This document shows positions 52,512 to 60,758 of a stretch of 64,000 nucleotides of DNA, piece by piece. The notes under the pieces are model-generated. The model had not been told where the DNA came from. It ran no database searches and saw only the letters and a list, made by a program, of their open reading frames with translations. The DNA comes from Pseudanabaena sp. (GTDB taxonomy: Bacteria; Cyanobacteriota; Cyanobacteriia; Pseudanabaenales; Pseudanabaenaceae), in the NCBI GenBank assembly GCA_003249015.1, contig QBLS01000002.1, positions 62,001 to 126,000 on the forward strand. Direction: 5' to 3'. Each line of letters starts with the position of its first letter. Position 1 is the first letter of the stretch. Position numbers and translations under genes: made by a program.

Positions 52512-52610
52512 ATGAATACCAAAGAAGCGATCGCCTGTGAAATTGAACAAGTACCTGAACCATCACTAGATCAAGTACTCGAATTTTTGCTATCCCTCAA
52601 ATCTCAATAA
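52512..52610 (+). CDS. Very short antitoxin-like protein (32 residues)
   Basis: MNTKEAIACEIEQVPEPSLD and then QVLEFLLSLKSQ. The sequence up to LEFLLSLK is the usual first half of small cyanobacterial antitoxins (DUF2281-like), which are normally 65-85 residues. GGAGAAATAAA precedes the ATG, a good ribosome site. It is therefore either a truncated antitoxin or a natural short form. Confidence 0.5.
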   Translation: MNTKEAIACEIEQVPEPSLDQVLEFLLSLKSQ

Positions 52611-52682
52611 GTAGCTAGGCATAAGAAAACTCAAAATAGGAAGTATCAAAACCAAGAGAATTGTAGCGAGGCAATTTTTTAA

Positions 52683-54095
52683 CTATCGCCGGTATCGCAG
52701 AATTGATACTGGTACATCCACACTCAATATACGATTGGCAGGCACTCGAATTGGCTGGACGCTACGGAAGGGAACCGTGCGAAGAACTGGATCAATCGTA
52801 GTACCAAAGATCCGCAAAGTGCGATTGACAACTGGGAATGTCCCACGAGTAAATGAGGGCGGGTAGTTCACCAGGAGGTCAAAAGGAATCACTTTGGAAG
52901 CGAGTTCATCGCGGAACTCCAAATCCTGTACCTGAGATGGAGTAAGAAACCGAACCTGGGTGTTGAGAAAATCATTCTCAAAGTCTTCGAGTTGGGTGAA
53001 GAAACTGTAGAAACTACCGCGCTCATCACGGTCAATGGAGCCATCGCGATCACGGTCTAGACCAATCACAGTTCGAGCAACGCCGAGATTCTGACGGTTG
53101 GGCAGAATAATAAAGGCGGCGGCTTGATCATCGAGGAGTTCCAGTTCACTGTAGCCGAGCAGCCTTTGCCCCTGCGGATCAAAGATACGCACTACGACCC
53201 GATCCTCAGGATTCAGCCCCCGAATAAACTGTACTGGACGATTGATCGGCATCAAAAAGTCGCCAACAAAGCGCTCGGGTAAGTAACCATTACCACGCCG
53301 CGAAACCAAGGACACTCGGGCGATCACTTCCCGTAATTTGGGGCGATCCTGCTGCACCGCGAGGGTAAAGTGTCCCCGATTGGGGTTGAGCAGGGTAGCG
53401 GCGGCGGTGCGAAGGGGAAAGCGACGATTTGGGAATTGGCGGCGGTAAACCTGCTCGATGCGGTCAATACTGCGGCTAGGCAAGCTGCGACGAAATCCCG
53501 AGAAAAGTTGTCCAGAGAGGACGGAATCAAATTCGCGATCGCTAATGGCTCGAACAATGGTGCGACCCTGGCGGCGGGAACGGATTAGGCGATCGCCAGC
53601 CCTTATCCGAAACATTTCCTCCTGTCCTCGGGTGGCATCGTCGTCATCTTTATCAGAACCAGGGAGGCGGCGGACTTCCACTTCCCCTTCAAGAACGCTA
53701 ATGTTTTCTTCGCCGTCGTCATCAATTTCAAAGAGGTAGGTGGTGCCCCGAACGGCGGCCGTAACTTGGGAGGAGCAGGAGGGAACGGCCCCATTGGCCA
53801 GCATACTGCCCCGCTGCACTTGCGCCCCACATTGACCCACCGTAAGGACAGAGTTGCGACCCAGACGGGCGATCGCCTGATTGCTAAAGCGCAACTCAGT
53901 TCGGGACTCCCCTGTACGCACTTGCTCCCGCTGCCGAGCCGTTTCATTGATCCGTGCCTGCCGATTTTGGATAAAGACCTGGTTGCCTTCAATGATTTCC
54001 GTAATGGTGGCAGAGGTAATGGTTTGGGCGATCGCACCATTAGAAAGGGTCGCCACTAGGGCCAATGTACCAAGAACAATGTAACGTTGCTGCAT
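52683..54095 (-). CDS. Exported FecR-domain protein, GC-rich
   Basis: 470 residues from ATG 54095 (an upstream frame adds 33 residues with no signal). Signal peptide MQQRYIVLGTLALVATLSNGAIAQ, then a FecR domain (ITEIIEGNQVFIQNRQARINETARQ, RTELRFSNQAIARLGRNSVL, VTAAVRGTTYLFEID, ISVLEGEVEV, to about 170), and a basic C-terminal half of unknown fold with a Ca-binding-like DRDRDGSIDRDERGSF. FecR domains usually sense or assemble cell-envelope structures. Base composition is clearly richer in GC than the neighbours. No sigma factor or receptor gene is adjacent, so it is not classical iron signalling. Confidence 0.85.
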   Translation of the reverse strand: MQQRYIVLGTLALVATLSNGAIAQTITSATITEIIEGNQVFIQNRQARINETARQREQVRTGESRTELRFSNQAIARLGRNSVLTVGQCGAQVQRGSMLANGAVPSCSSQVTAAVRGTTYLFEIDDDGEENISVLEGEVEVRRLPGSDKDDDDATRGQEEMFRIRAGDRLIRSRRQGRTIVRAISDREFDSVLSGQLFSGFRRSLPSRSIDRIEQVYRRQFPNRRFPLRTAAATLLNPNRGHFTLAVQQDRPKLREVIARVSLVSRRGNGYLPERFVGDFLMPINRPVQFIRGLNPEDRVVVRIFDPQGQRLLGYSELELLDDQAAAFIILPNRQNLGVARTVIGLDRDRDGSIDRDERGSFYSFFTQLEDFENDFLNTQVRFLTPSQVQDLEFRDELASKVIPFDLLVNYPPSFTRGTFPVVNRTLRIFGTTIDPVLRTVPFRSVQPIRVPANRILSVDVPVSILRYRR

Positions 54096-54352
54096 ATGTT
54101 GTGAAATGCTCCTATTGTGGTTGGGGTGAAATCCCGCGCCTCTCAGTCTGACATCAGGTGTTCTCCTTTTGTTCCTGCTGCTATTCCATGTCATCCATCA
54201 TAGAATAGCGGAGTCGTCCTTTCTCCAGAACAATGCTGCAACGGACATGGCAATGAATGTTCCCAAGGCAAAGAACTCCCTGCGACAATTGCGCCCAACA
54301 ATCACGACTTATGAAAGTGCTGATCGTCATACCTACAACTAGGAGAATAACC

Positions 54353-54574
54353 ATGAAAGACTATCACATCAATATTTTTTACAGCGAAGAAGATGAGGTA
54401 TATATTGCCGATATCCCTGATCTGAAATATTGCTCGGCGATCGGTGAAACTCCACAACAAGCTCTTAATGAAGTAATTCTTGCTAAAACTGCATGGCTAG
54501 AAGCTGCTACAGCACAAAACAAAACAATTCCAAAACCTCGTTATCGCCCCGTAATTTATCAAATCGTCGCATGA
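54353..54574 (+). CDS. HicB-family antitoxin
   Basis: 73 residues from ATG 54353, which has AGGAGAATAACC before it; the longer frame to 54257 lacks a ribosome site. YHINIFYSEEDEVYIADIPDLKYCSAIGETPQQALNEV is the HicB partial RNase-H fold; the C-terminus (RYRPVIYQIVA) lacks an added DNA-binding domain. No hicA toxin is adjacent; the next gene is another antitoxin type. It may act with a toxin elsewhere. Confidence 0.82.
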   Translation: MKDYHINIFYSEEDEVYIADIPDLKYCSAIGETPQQALNEVILAKTAWLEAATAQNKTIPKPRYRPVIYQIVA

Positions 54575-54600
54575 TTCAAAATTAATTTAGGATGCAAACT

Positions 54601-54876
54601 ATGCACACAGCTAAACTCAGAATGCAAGGCAACGAACAACTAGCCATATTACCAGACGGCTTTCAACTAGTCGGCGAAGAAGTCTATATCAAAAAAGTCG
54701 GCAACGCGATTATCCTTATTCCAAAAAACAATCCTTGGCAAACCCTCTGGAATAGCCTCGATCTCTTCTCCGATGACTTCATGGAACCTAGAGAACAACC
54801 CCACTTACTGCAATCTTCTTTAGAGAAAGACTGGCTTACCGAAGAAGAAAATGAGGCATGGAAAGACTTAAATTGA
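54601..54876 (+). CDS. VapB/AbrB-type antitoxin, orphan
   Basis: 91 residues from ATG 54601 (AGGA eight bases before it); an ATG at 54592 in the same frame is possible. TAKLRMQGNEQLAILPDGFQL, then EEVYIKKVGNAIILIPK is the swapped-hairpin AbrB/VagC fold. The tail WQTLWNSLDLFSDDFMEPREQP would wrap a PIN toxin. No toxin follows; the next frame is a shortened Phd-like gene. Confidence 0.8.
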   Translation: MHTAKLRMQGNEQLAILPDGFQLVGEEVYIKKVGNAIILIPKNNPWQTLWNSLDLFSDDFMEPREQPHLLQSSLEKDWLTEEENEAWKDLN

Positions 54877-54939
54877 ATATTGCTCATTCCCTAGAAGTTC
54901 ATTGACGTACCAATCTAATCAATTAAATAGAGGAACAAC

Positions 54940-55071
54940 ATGGATTACCTACTACTTCAAGAAGCAACAACAAACTTTGATAATTTAATTAATCAAGTCA
55001 GCGAAAGCCATAAACCAGTCATGACTAGCCCCAGAAATGAATGGGTCAACACTCAAAAGCTAGGATTGTAG
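54940..55071 (+). pseudogene. Shortened Phd/YefM-type antitoxin
   Basis: 43 residues with a good ribosome site (AGAGGAACAAC). LLLQEATTNFDNLINQVSES followed by HKPVMTSPRNEWV resembles Phd/YefM (helix, then S-H-x-P-V-x-I-T), but the normal LLSEEDW continuation is replaced by VNTQKLGL and a stop. Probably a decayed antitoxin. Confidence 0.5.
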
Positions 55072-55116
55072 AAACCGTTGCCGATATATCTGACTGGAAA
55101 ATATGTGAATGCCAAC

Positions 55117-55554
55117 TTAGATGTAATACATAGTTGAGGCGATTTGTTTTTGACGTTGGCGATCGCATAGATCCTTGAGAGTGCAACCATCTAACACCGC
55201 AGTAGCAGCTTTTTGCGCCGCCTCCCATGCTTCTCTGATTACCAACAACGAAGTATTGTCTTGGTCAGACTTGTACTTATCATTAACCAGATCGTATCCT
55301 TCTATGCCTTGAATAATTTCGAGCAAACTAATTTCCCAAGGCTCGCGAGCAAGAATGTAACCACCTTTAGAGCCACGCTGACTCTTGACTAAACCTTGAC
55401 GCTTGAGAGTGGCAAGAAGTTGCTCTAGATAGCGATCGGGAATATTTTGTTGAGCCGAAATCTGGCGAATTTGTAGTGGTTGATCAATCGCGAAATGGTT
55501 GGCTAGCTCAACCATCGCTAAAATTGCATATTCACTTTTTAAAGAAAGTTCCAC
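55117..55554 (-). CDS. Rrf2-family transcriptional regulator
   Basis: 145 residues. N-terminal winged helix: MELSLKSEYAILAMVELANHF, RQISAQQNIPDRYLEQLLATLKRQGLVKSQRGSKGGYILAREP. The C-terminal part has two cysteines (DGCTLKDLCDRQ) instead of the three of IscR, so an Fe-S cluster with other ligands, or none, is possible; CymR-like members lack a cluster. The target is unknown; cyanobacterial relatives often regulate cysteine or Fe-S genes. Convergent with the antitoxin fragments. Confidence 0.9.
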   Translation of the reverse strand: MELSLKSEYAILAMVELANHFAIDQPLQIRQISAQQNIPDRYLEQLLATLKRQGLVKSQRGSKGGYILAREPWEISLLEIIQGIEGYDLVNDKYKSDQDNTSLLVIREAWEAAQKAATAVLDGCTLKDLCDRQRQKQIASTMYYI

Positions 55555-55643
55555 AACTAACCGTAGTTTTAGTTTGAAGATAATATCCCATAATACTACG
55601 GTATAGCACTGTAAATTATGGATTTGTCAAAAAGCAATGAATA

Positions 55644-55711
55644 ACCCCGCCGCAAGCGGACGGGGTATCAAATTCTTTTTTACTAGAATTTACTTACACC
55701 GCAGAGCGGTG
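55644..55711. repeat. Pair of short GC-rich hairpins, possible IS200/IS605-like end remnants
   Basis: 55644-55666: ACCCCGCCGC-AA-GCGGACGGGGT. 55697-55711: CACCGC-AGA-GCGGTG. Each is followed by GGGGTAT-type sequence, and the first by TTCTTTTTT, so it could also terminate. No transposase is present. Confidence 0.4.
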
Positions 55712-55731
55712 GGGTATTTACCCTCTTAGTT

Positions 55732-55774
55732 CAATAAATAATTGGCGACGCGATGCGTCGCCAATTATTTATTG
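55732..55774. repeat. Perfect 20-bp palindrome
   Basis: CAATAAATAATTGGCGACGC, GAT loop, exact complement. Part of the GC-NNN-GC group; ten bases away from the next palindrome. Confidence 0.8.
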
Positions 55775-55784
55775 CTTTTTAAGT

Positions 55785-55841
55785 AAAAACCCGAAAAACT
55801 GAGGCGCACGCTGCGCGTGCGCCTCAGTTTTTCGGGTTTTT
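55785..55841. repeat. Perfect 27-bp palindrome overlapping the end of a coding region
   Basis: AAAAACCCGAAAAACTGAGG..., TGC loop, exact complement. The right arm (55815-55841) covers the TGA and the last five codons of the minus-strand gene ending at 55824. Confidence 0.85.
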
Positions 55842-56303
55842 AACAGGCTGAATATATCGGCTATTTGCCCTGACAAAGCACCTAGATTCTGACGAATCGC
55901 GATCGCGCACAGGCATCCAAGGCTTACCATTGCGATCGCGAGGATTGATCAACACTTCGTCAGAACCACCTCGATAAATTTGCGCTTCTAAAAGAGCGTT
56001 CTTCGCATAGGTTCTTTTTATGGGGCTTTCTAAGCTTGGCTCTTGACGGCAATTAAGTTGACGCACCTTTACTTGCCAAAGTGACCCAGTTCCATATCGC
56101 GATCTTCTATTTGCCTTTACTTCAGCTTCATTGCTGTAGTAATCGCCCTGTGCATCTTGAGCGATCAGGGTTGCGCCATAAGAGCTACTTTGGGGTGACG
56201 CTTCGCCGTGCCACCACAAATCGGATTGCGGAGAGATAACTTGAGCCGAGGTAGCATCAGCAAATAGGATCACAAATAGTGCTGACAAAGTGAGTAGCCG
56301 CAT
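55824..56303 (-). CDS. Exported small protein with an SH3-like region
   Basis: 159 residues from ATG 56303; the frame continues upstream but without a signal. Signal peptide MRLLTLSALFVILFADATSAQ. The mature part has GTGSLWQVKVRQLNCRQEPSL and KRTYAKNALLEAQI, the pattern of bacterial SH3 domains, then KPWMPVRDRDSSESRCFVRANSRYIQPV with a likely disulfide (Cys pair). Probably a periplasmic or envelope protein; role unknown. Its last codons are palindromic. Confidence 0.72.
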   Translation of the reverse strand: MRLLTLSALFVILFADATSAQVISPQSDLWWHGEASPQSSSYGATLIAQDAQGDYYSNEAEVKANRRSRYGTGSLWQVKVRQLNCRQEPSLESPIKRTYAKNALLEAQIYRGGSDEVLINPRDRNGKPWMPVRDRDSSESRCFVRANSRYIQPVKNPKN

Positions 56304-56414
56304 AGCTTTAATTAGAGTTTTGCAATTTAATAAGAAATCTATTTTCGATGATGCGGCTTTGCTGCGCCATTGAAAATCGATTCTTTGTTTCACGGTAAAG
56401 CTTTTAGTGCTAAA

Positions 56415-56452
56415 TATTTAAGGATGGGCGAAGCGCCGTCCATCCTTAAATA
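56415..56452. repeat. Imperfect palindrome upstream of xseA
   Basis: TATTTAAGGATGG (56415-56427) and complement (56440-56452) around GCGAAGCGCCGT. It lies 13 bases before the chosen xseA start and could hide or set the leader structure. Confidence 0.65.
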
Positions 56453-56465
56453 TAAAGTGAGATTT

Positions 56466-57689
56466 ATGGGCAGTTCTAAAGAGGCGATCACCGTAGCCGC
56501 GTTGACGCAAGCGATCGCGCTTTTGTTGCGAGAAGAAATTGGCACGGTGCGCGTAACGGGCGAAATATCTAGCTTTACCACCGCCGCCTCTGGACATCGC
56601 TATTTCACGCTCAAGGATGAGGCAGCGCAAATTGACTGCGTGATGTGGGCAAGCCGCACTTTAAACTTTCGCCCCAAAAATGGAATGCAGGTAGTTGTCC
56701 AAGGGAAATTGGCGGTCTATGCCAATCGTGGGCGCTATCAAATAGATTGCGATCGCATGACAGCGGCAGGACAGGGCGATCTCTATCTAGCCTTTGCTGC
56801 CCTCAAAGAAGAGTTAGCGGAACGGGGGTACTTTGACTCAGAACGTAAGCGCCCTATTCCCGCCTTGCCGCTTAAGATTGGTGTGGTCACGTCACCGACT
56901 GGGGCGGTAATTCAAGATATTCTCAGCACCCTCAAGCGGCGATCGCCCCATTGCCAAGTATATTTGGCTCCCGCCACGGTGCAGGGTGAGTCTGCCTCTG
57001 CGGAAATTGCGGCGGCGATTATGGCTTTGCAGGATACGGACGCGGATGTGCTGATCGTGGGACGGGGTGGCGGCTCCATTGAAGACCTATGGGCATTTAA
57101 TACGGGGCAGGTTGCCGAGGCAATATTTAACTCACGGATTCCGATCATTTCCGCAGTTGGACATGAAACGGATTTCACGATCGCCGATTTTGTCGCTGAT
57201 TTACGCGCCGCCACACCCACCGCCGCCGCTGAGCTTGTCTCGCAGTACGATCGCGATACCCTCTTACAGCAAATTAATCTTTGGGAAAATCGTTTTCATC
57301 AGACAGTGCAGCGAGAAATGCAAGGTTATCGCCAAAGGCTAACCACTTTAACTAATAGCTATGCTTTACAAAATTTTAGCGATCGCCTCCGCGATCGCGC
57401 TCAGCAATTGGACGAAGCAGAACGGGATATGCAAAAGTCCTTAACCCGCCACCTCCGCCAATCGTCAACCAAGTTAGCCAGCATTACGGCACATTTGCGA
57501 TCGCTGCACCCACTGTCCCCACTACAACGTGGTTTTGCCTTATTAAAATCGGGCGATCGCTTGATCAGTAATCAAGAATCCCTCGCCGAATTTCACAACA
57601 CATTTGCTAAAGTGGACATCGTGCGGCATTCGGAAATTGCCCAAGTCAAGATTGAGAAAGTAACTCCAAAACAATATGACCAAATCTAG
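56466..57689 (+). CDS. xseA: Exodeoxyribonuclease VII large subunit
   Basis: 407 residues from ATG 56466; an upstream frame to 56370 passes through the palindrome. N-terminal OB domain TGEISSFTTAASGHRYFTLKDEAAQIDCVMW, catalytic domain with GVVTSPTGAVIQDILSTLKRRSP, VLIVGRGGGSIEDLWAFN and ISAVGHETDFTIADFVADLRA(A)TPTAAAE, then coiled coil. It degrades single-stranded DNA with XseB. The next gene overlaps by 14 bases. Confidence 0.96.
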   Translation: MGSSKEAITVAALTQAIALLLREEIGTVRVTGEISSFTTAASGHRYFTLKDEAAQIDCVMWASRTLNFRPKNGMQVVVQGKLAVYANRGRYQIDCDRMTAAGQGDLYLAFAALKEELAERGYFDSERKRPIPALPLKIGVVTSPTGAVIQDILSTLKRRSPHCQVYLAPATVQGESASAEIAAAIMALQDTDADVLIVGRGGGSIEDLWAFNTGQVAEAIFNSRIPIISAVGHETDFTIADFVADLRAATPTAAAELVSQYDRDTLLQQINLWENRFHQTVQREMQGYRQRLTTLTNSYALQNFSDRLRDRAQQLDEAERDMQKSLTRHLRQSSTKLASITAHLRSLHPLSPLQRGFALLKSGDRLISNQESLAEFHNTFAKVDIVRHSEIAQVKIEKVTPKQYDQI

Positions 57690-57900
57690 TAAGTCGGCAG
57701 AAGCCAAGCCAGAAATGACTTTTGAAGAACAATTACATCGTCTCGAAGAAATTGTCGAGATTTTAGATGATGGTGAGGCGGCTCTGGATGAGATGCTCAG
57801 TCTTTATGAAGAAGGGATGAAGCGATCGCAGTTTTGTCGCGATTATTTAGAAAAAGCTGAACAAAAAGTTACTTTAATTCAAAGTCAAGATGATTTCTAA
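57676..57900 (+). CDS. xseB: Exodeoxyribonuclease VII small subunit
   Basis: 74 residues, normal size. MTFEEQLHRLEEIVEILDDGEAALDEMLSLYEEGMKRSQFCRDYLEKAEQKV is the conserved two-helix form. It overlaps the end of xseA, giving coupled translation, and binds the large subunit in excess. The stop codon touches a palindrome that fills the whole gap to the convergent gene. Confidence 0.95.
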   Translation: MTKSSKSAEAKPEMTFEEQLHRLEEIVEILDDGEAALDEMLSLYEEGMKRSQFCRDYLEKAEQKVTLIQSQDDF

Positions 57901-57940
57901 AATAATAAAGTGTCGCGCTCCGTGCGACACTTTATTATTT
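57900..57940. repeat. Palindrome spanning the gap between two convergent stop codons
   Basis: AAATAATAAAGTGTCGC (57900-57916) pairs exactly with GCGACACTTTATTATTT (57924-57940), loop GCTCCGT. It contains the last base of the xseB stop and the stop plus last codon of the minus-strand gene. It acts as a plausible two-way terminator. Confidence 0.85.
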
Positions 57941-58315
57941 CTTACTTAAGAACTTGATTAAGACGATCGCCGTGAGAAATATCGTACAGGCTAGTAAGGC
58001 GATCGCGTTTTCAATTAACTTGGGCGATATAAATACAAGGAACCCTTGATCCTTAATTAACGCTGCAAAGCTAGACACACAAAAAGGCATTAAATAGAGT
58101 CGAAATATTTGCCAGTAGTCCCGTCTAATATTACTGGAAGAAACGCTTAATATCAGCCCCGTGCCAATTACAGCACTAATCCCCACTGAGTTAATCCATA
58201 TTTTGGGTGCAGGATCAAAATAAAAAATAACGATGACAACGTACCAAATTAGATAACACCATAAAATTGATTTAGCTAATTTAATCTCGACAAAATACTT
58301 TAACAATCCATTCAT
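57935..58315 (-). CDS. Four-helix membrane protein of unknown function
   Basis: 126 residues with hydrophobic segments near 17-35 (ILWCYLIWYVVIVIFYF), 40-58 (INSVGISAVIGTGLILSV), 71-88 (FRLYLMPFCVSSFAALI) and 100-122 (AIALLACTIFLTAIVLIKFL). No motif or family recognised. Convergent with xseB, with no obvious partner. Weak but plausible coding region. Confidence 0.6.
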   Translation of the reverse strand: MNGLLKYFVEIKLAKSILWCYLIWYVVIVIFYFDPAPKIWINSVGISAVIGTGLILSVSSSNIRRDYWQIFRLYLMPFCVSSFAALIKDQGFLVFISPKLIENAIALLACTIFLTAIVLIKFLSKK

Positions 58316-58373
58316 TATTTGCCTTGTCCCATATTTCTTACAGCACTTTGCGCTTAATTAAACCCAAGAGGAA

Positions 58374-58456
58374 TTTCGAGAAGCAGCGCTCCGCGCTGCT
58401 TCTCGAAACCCCAAAAAACTAAAAGCGCGGCTCAGCCGCGCTTTTAGTTTTTTGGG
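58374..58456. repeat. Two perfect palindromes downstream of pdhB
   Basis: 58374-58408: TTTCGAGAAGCAGCGC, TCC loop, exact complement. 58410-58456: CCCAAAAAACTAAAAGCGCG..., TCA loop, exact 22-bp complement. They start 12 bases after the pdhB stop (minus strand) and are one base apart. Confidence 0.82.
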
Positions 58457-58467
58457 AATCACAAAGT

Positions 58468-59442
58468 TTATGCCAACAACTTCTCAACTGCTCGCACAAT
58501 ATCTTCTGGTTGCGGAATCGTTAGATTTTCCAGACCACCATTGTAAGGAGTTGGCACATCCAGAGCCGCCAACTTCACCACAGGCGCGTCCAGCTCATCG
58601 AAGTAATTGTCATTAATCGAAGCGATAATCTCTGAGCCAATACTGGCGCAACGCATTCCCTCTTCCACAATCACCACTAGATGCGTTTTCTTGAGCGAAG
58701 CCGCGATCGTCTCCATATCAAGAGGTTTCAAAGAAATGAGATCAATTACTTCAGGGTCATAACCCTTCTCAACGAGAGTATCCACCGCTTTCAGGACGTG
58801 ATAGCGCATTCTGGAATAGGTCAAAATGGTGACATCATTACCTTCGCGAACAATCTCCGCCTTGTCGAGAGGTAATAAATACTCCTCATCGGGAATATCT
58901 TCCTTGAGGTTATATAGCAAGACATGTTCAAAAAAGATAATCGGATTGTCATTCCGAATTGCTGACTTTAGCAAGCCTTTGGCGTTGTAGGGAGTGGAAC
59001 AAGCCACCATTTTAATCCCAGGAACAGCTTGGAAGTATGTCTCTAAGCGTTGGGAATGCTCGGCTCCGAGGTTACGACCAACACCACCTGGCCCACGAAT
59101 TACGAGGGGAATCTTAAAGTTGCCACCTGATGTATAGCGCAGCATCCCTGCATTGTTGGAAATTTGGTTGAATGCCAGCAACAAAAAGCCCATATTCATA
59201 CCTTCGATGATCGGGCGTAAGCCAGTCATTGCTGAGCCGATCGCCATCCCTGTAAAGCTGTTTTCGGCGATCGGCGTATCGAGCAGGCGTAAATCTCCGT
59301 ATTTTTTATAAAGATCCTTGGTTACTTTGTAGGAGCCGCCATAATGCCCCACATCTTCGCCCAAAACATAAACGGCTGGATCGCGCTCCATTTCCTCATC
59401 AATCGCCGCTCTGAGGGCGTTAAAAAAAGTAACCTCTGCCAT
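58468..59442 (-). CDS. pdhB: Pyruvate dehydrogenase E1 component, beta subunit
   Basis: 324 residues, normal length. Transketolase-type pyrimidine-binding domain [42 protein letters not shown], then [26 protein letters not shown], and the C-terminal domain [22 protein letters not shown] with [14 protein letters not shown]. With the alpha subunit and TPP it decarboxylates pyruvate for acetyl-CoA. pdhA is not adjacent, as in other cyanobacteria. Confidence 0.96.
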   Translation of the reverse strand: MAEVTFFNALRAAIDEEMERDPAVYVLGEDVGHYGGSYKVTKDLYKKYGDLRLLDTPIAENSFTGMAIGSAMTGLRPIIEGMNMGFLLLAFNQISNNAGMLRYTSGGNFKIPLVIRGPGGVGRNLGAEHSQRLETYFQAVPGIKMVACSTPYNAKGLLKSAIRNDNPIIFFEHVLLYNLKEDIPDEEYLLPLDKAEIVREGNDVTILTYSRMRYHVLKAVDTLVEKGYDPEVIDLISLKPLDMETIAASLKKTHLVVIVEEGMRCASIGSEIIASINDNYFDELDAPVVKLAALDVPTPYNGGLENLTIPQPEDIVRAVEKLLA

Positions 59443-59648
59443 ATTTAGTCTGTGATTTTATCTATTTTGGTAAACAAGTCATAAGCGCCCATTATAACTT
59501 TTGGGGGGCGTTATAAAACCAATTTTGTGGTTTTCAGCACCTTGCCGTCAATTTTTTTGGTAGGGTCATCGATTTTAGTAATTTGTTTTGCGATCGCTTG
59601 GCGGATACATTGCGCCGCCAAAAGGTTTAGCTGTTTAAAATAAAAGTC

Positions 59649-59732
59649 AGGGCTTCGACGCTTCGACAAGCTCAGTGCATCGCTTCGCTCAGCCAGCAAG
59701 CATCATACGTTGGCTGAGCGAAGTCGAAGCCT
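59649..59732. repeat. GGGCTTCGAC inverted repeat, fourth copy
   Basis: GGGCTTCGACGCTTCGACAA and CTCAGTGCATCGCTTCGCTC, ending GGCTGAGCGAAGTCGAAGCC. Same family as 17157. It lies in the 372-base pdhB-cysK gap. The rest of that gap (59443-59648, 59733-59814) holds AT-rich spacer; a short minus frame there is not convincing. Confidence 0.75.
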
Positions 59733-59814
59733 CTTCTAAATATCTAAAATTGTTATAAAAGCCAAACTCAATTAAGGTTTTAAAATCAAGCAATCGCTAT
59801 GCCATTTCTCGATT

Positions 59815-60753
59815 CTAATTAACCTCATTCCACATCGCCGTGCTCAGATATCTCTCGCCCCCACTGGGCTGAATGATCACAATACGTTGATCTTGATATT
59901 GCGATCGCTTGCCTAATTGCAAACCAGCATGAACTAGCGCCCCTGTGGAAATACCGCTTAAGATTCCTTCTTTTTGGGCTAATTGTCTTCCCATGTCATA
60001 GGCTTCAGCTTCCGTCACCCTAACAATTTCATCAATTAAATCAACGCGCAACACATCGGGGATAAAACCAGCGCCGATACCTTGAATATTATGCTGATGG
60101 CATGGTTGACCGCTCAGGACAGCGCTAGTGGCTGGCTCTACAGCGATGATCTGAATTTGCGGGTTTTTTTGTTTGAGATAGCAACCTGCCCCCGTGAGCG
60201 TGCCACCCGTACCAACGCCTACAACCAGCGCTGCGATCGCGCCATCGGTATCTTCCCAAATCTCTGCGCCTGTGGTGTGGTAGTGGATTTTGGGATTGGC
60301 GGGATTGCTGAATTGGTGGGGTGAAAAGGCTTTAGGAATGGTCATCAGTAACTGGTTGGCATGGGCGATCGCGCCCTGCATATCGGCGATCGCAGGGGTT
60401 AAGATTACCTCTGCTCCATAGGCTTGTAAAAGTTTTTGTCTTTCCGCACTCATATTGTCTGGCATCGTCAAGATTAACCGATAGCCTTTGACCGCGCAGA
60501 CCATTGCTAAGCCAATGCCTGTATTGCCCGAAGTTGCTTCGATAATTGTGGAATGATTAGGTTGAATTAAGCCCGCTTGCTCCGCTTCGGAGATCATACT
60601 GATGGCAATGCGATCCTTCACGGATTTAGCAGGATTCATTCCTTCCATTTTTAAGACGATTTCGGCAACGCAACCCATTTCCTGCGGCAAGCGATTTAGC
60701 CTCAACAGAGGGGTATGTCCAATAACTTCCGTAATATCGTGATAGATTTTCAT
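59815..60753 (-). CDS. cysK: Cysteine synthase (O-acetylserine sulfhydrylase)
   Basis: 312 residues. PLP Lys in NPAKSVKDRIAISMI, the substrate loop EATSGNTGIGLAMVCAVKGY, phosphate-binding GVGTGGTLTGAG, and GISTGA near the end. It joins O-acetylserine and sulfide to form cysteine. It starts 5 bases after the stop of the large CRP/AAA/ferredoxin gene, so the two almost certainly form an operon. Confidence 0.95.
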   Translation of the reverse strand: MKIYHDITEVIGHTPLLRLNRLPQEMGCVAEIVLKMEGMNPAKSVKDRIAISMISEAEQAGLIQPNHSTIIEATSGNTGIGLAMVCAVKGYRLILTMPDNMSAERQKLLQAYGAEVILTPAIADMQGAIAHANQLLMTIPKAFSPHQFSNPANPKIHYHTTGAEIWEDTDGAIAALVVGVGTGGTLTGAGCYLKQKNPQIQIIAVEPATSAVLSGQPCHQHNIQGIGAGFIPDVLRVDLIDEIVRVTEAEAYDMGRQLAQKEGILSGISTGALVHAGLQLGKRSQYQDQRIVIIQPSGGERYLSTAMWNEVN

Positions 60754-60758
60754 GGCGA

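Noticed and set aside
55600-55730. tRNA or small structured RNA gene upstream of the Rrf2 gene
   Set aside because: The hairpins are too short and do not form a cloverleaf; no T-loop consensus is seen.
59511-59699. 62-codon minus-strand frame between pdhB and cysK
   Set aside because: Its start lies inside the CTTCGACAAGCTC repeat, no ribosome site is seen, and the sequence resembles no protein I know.
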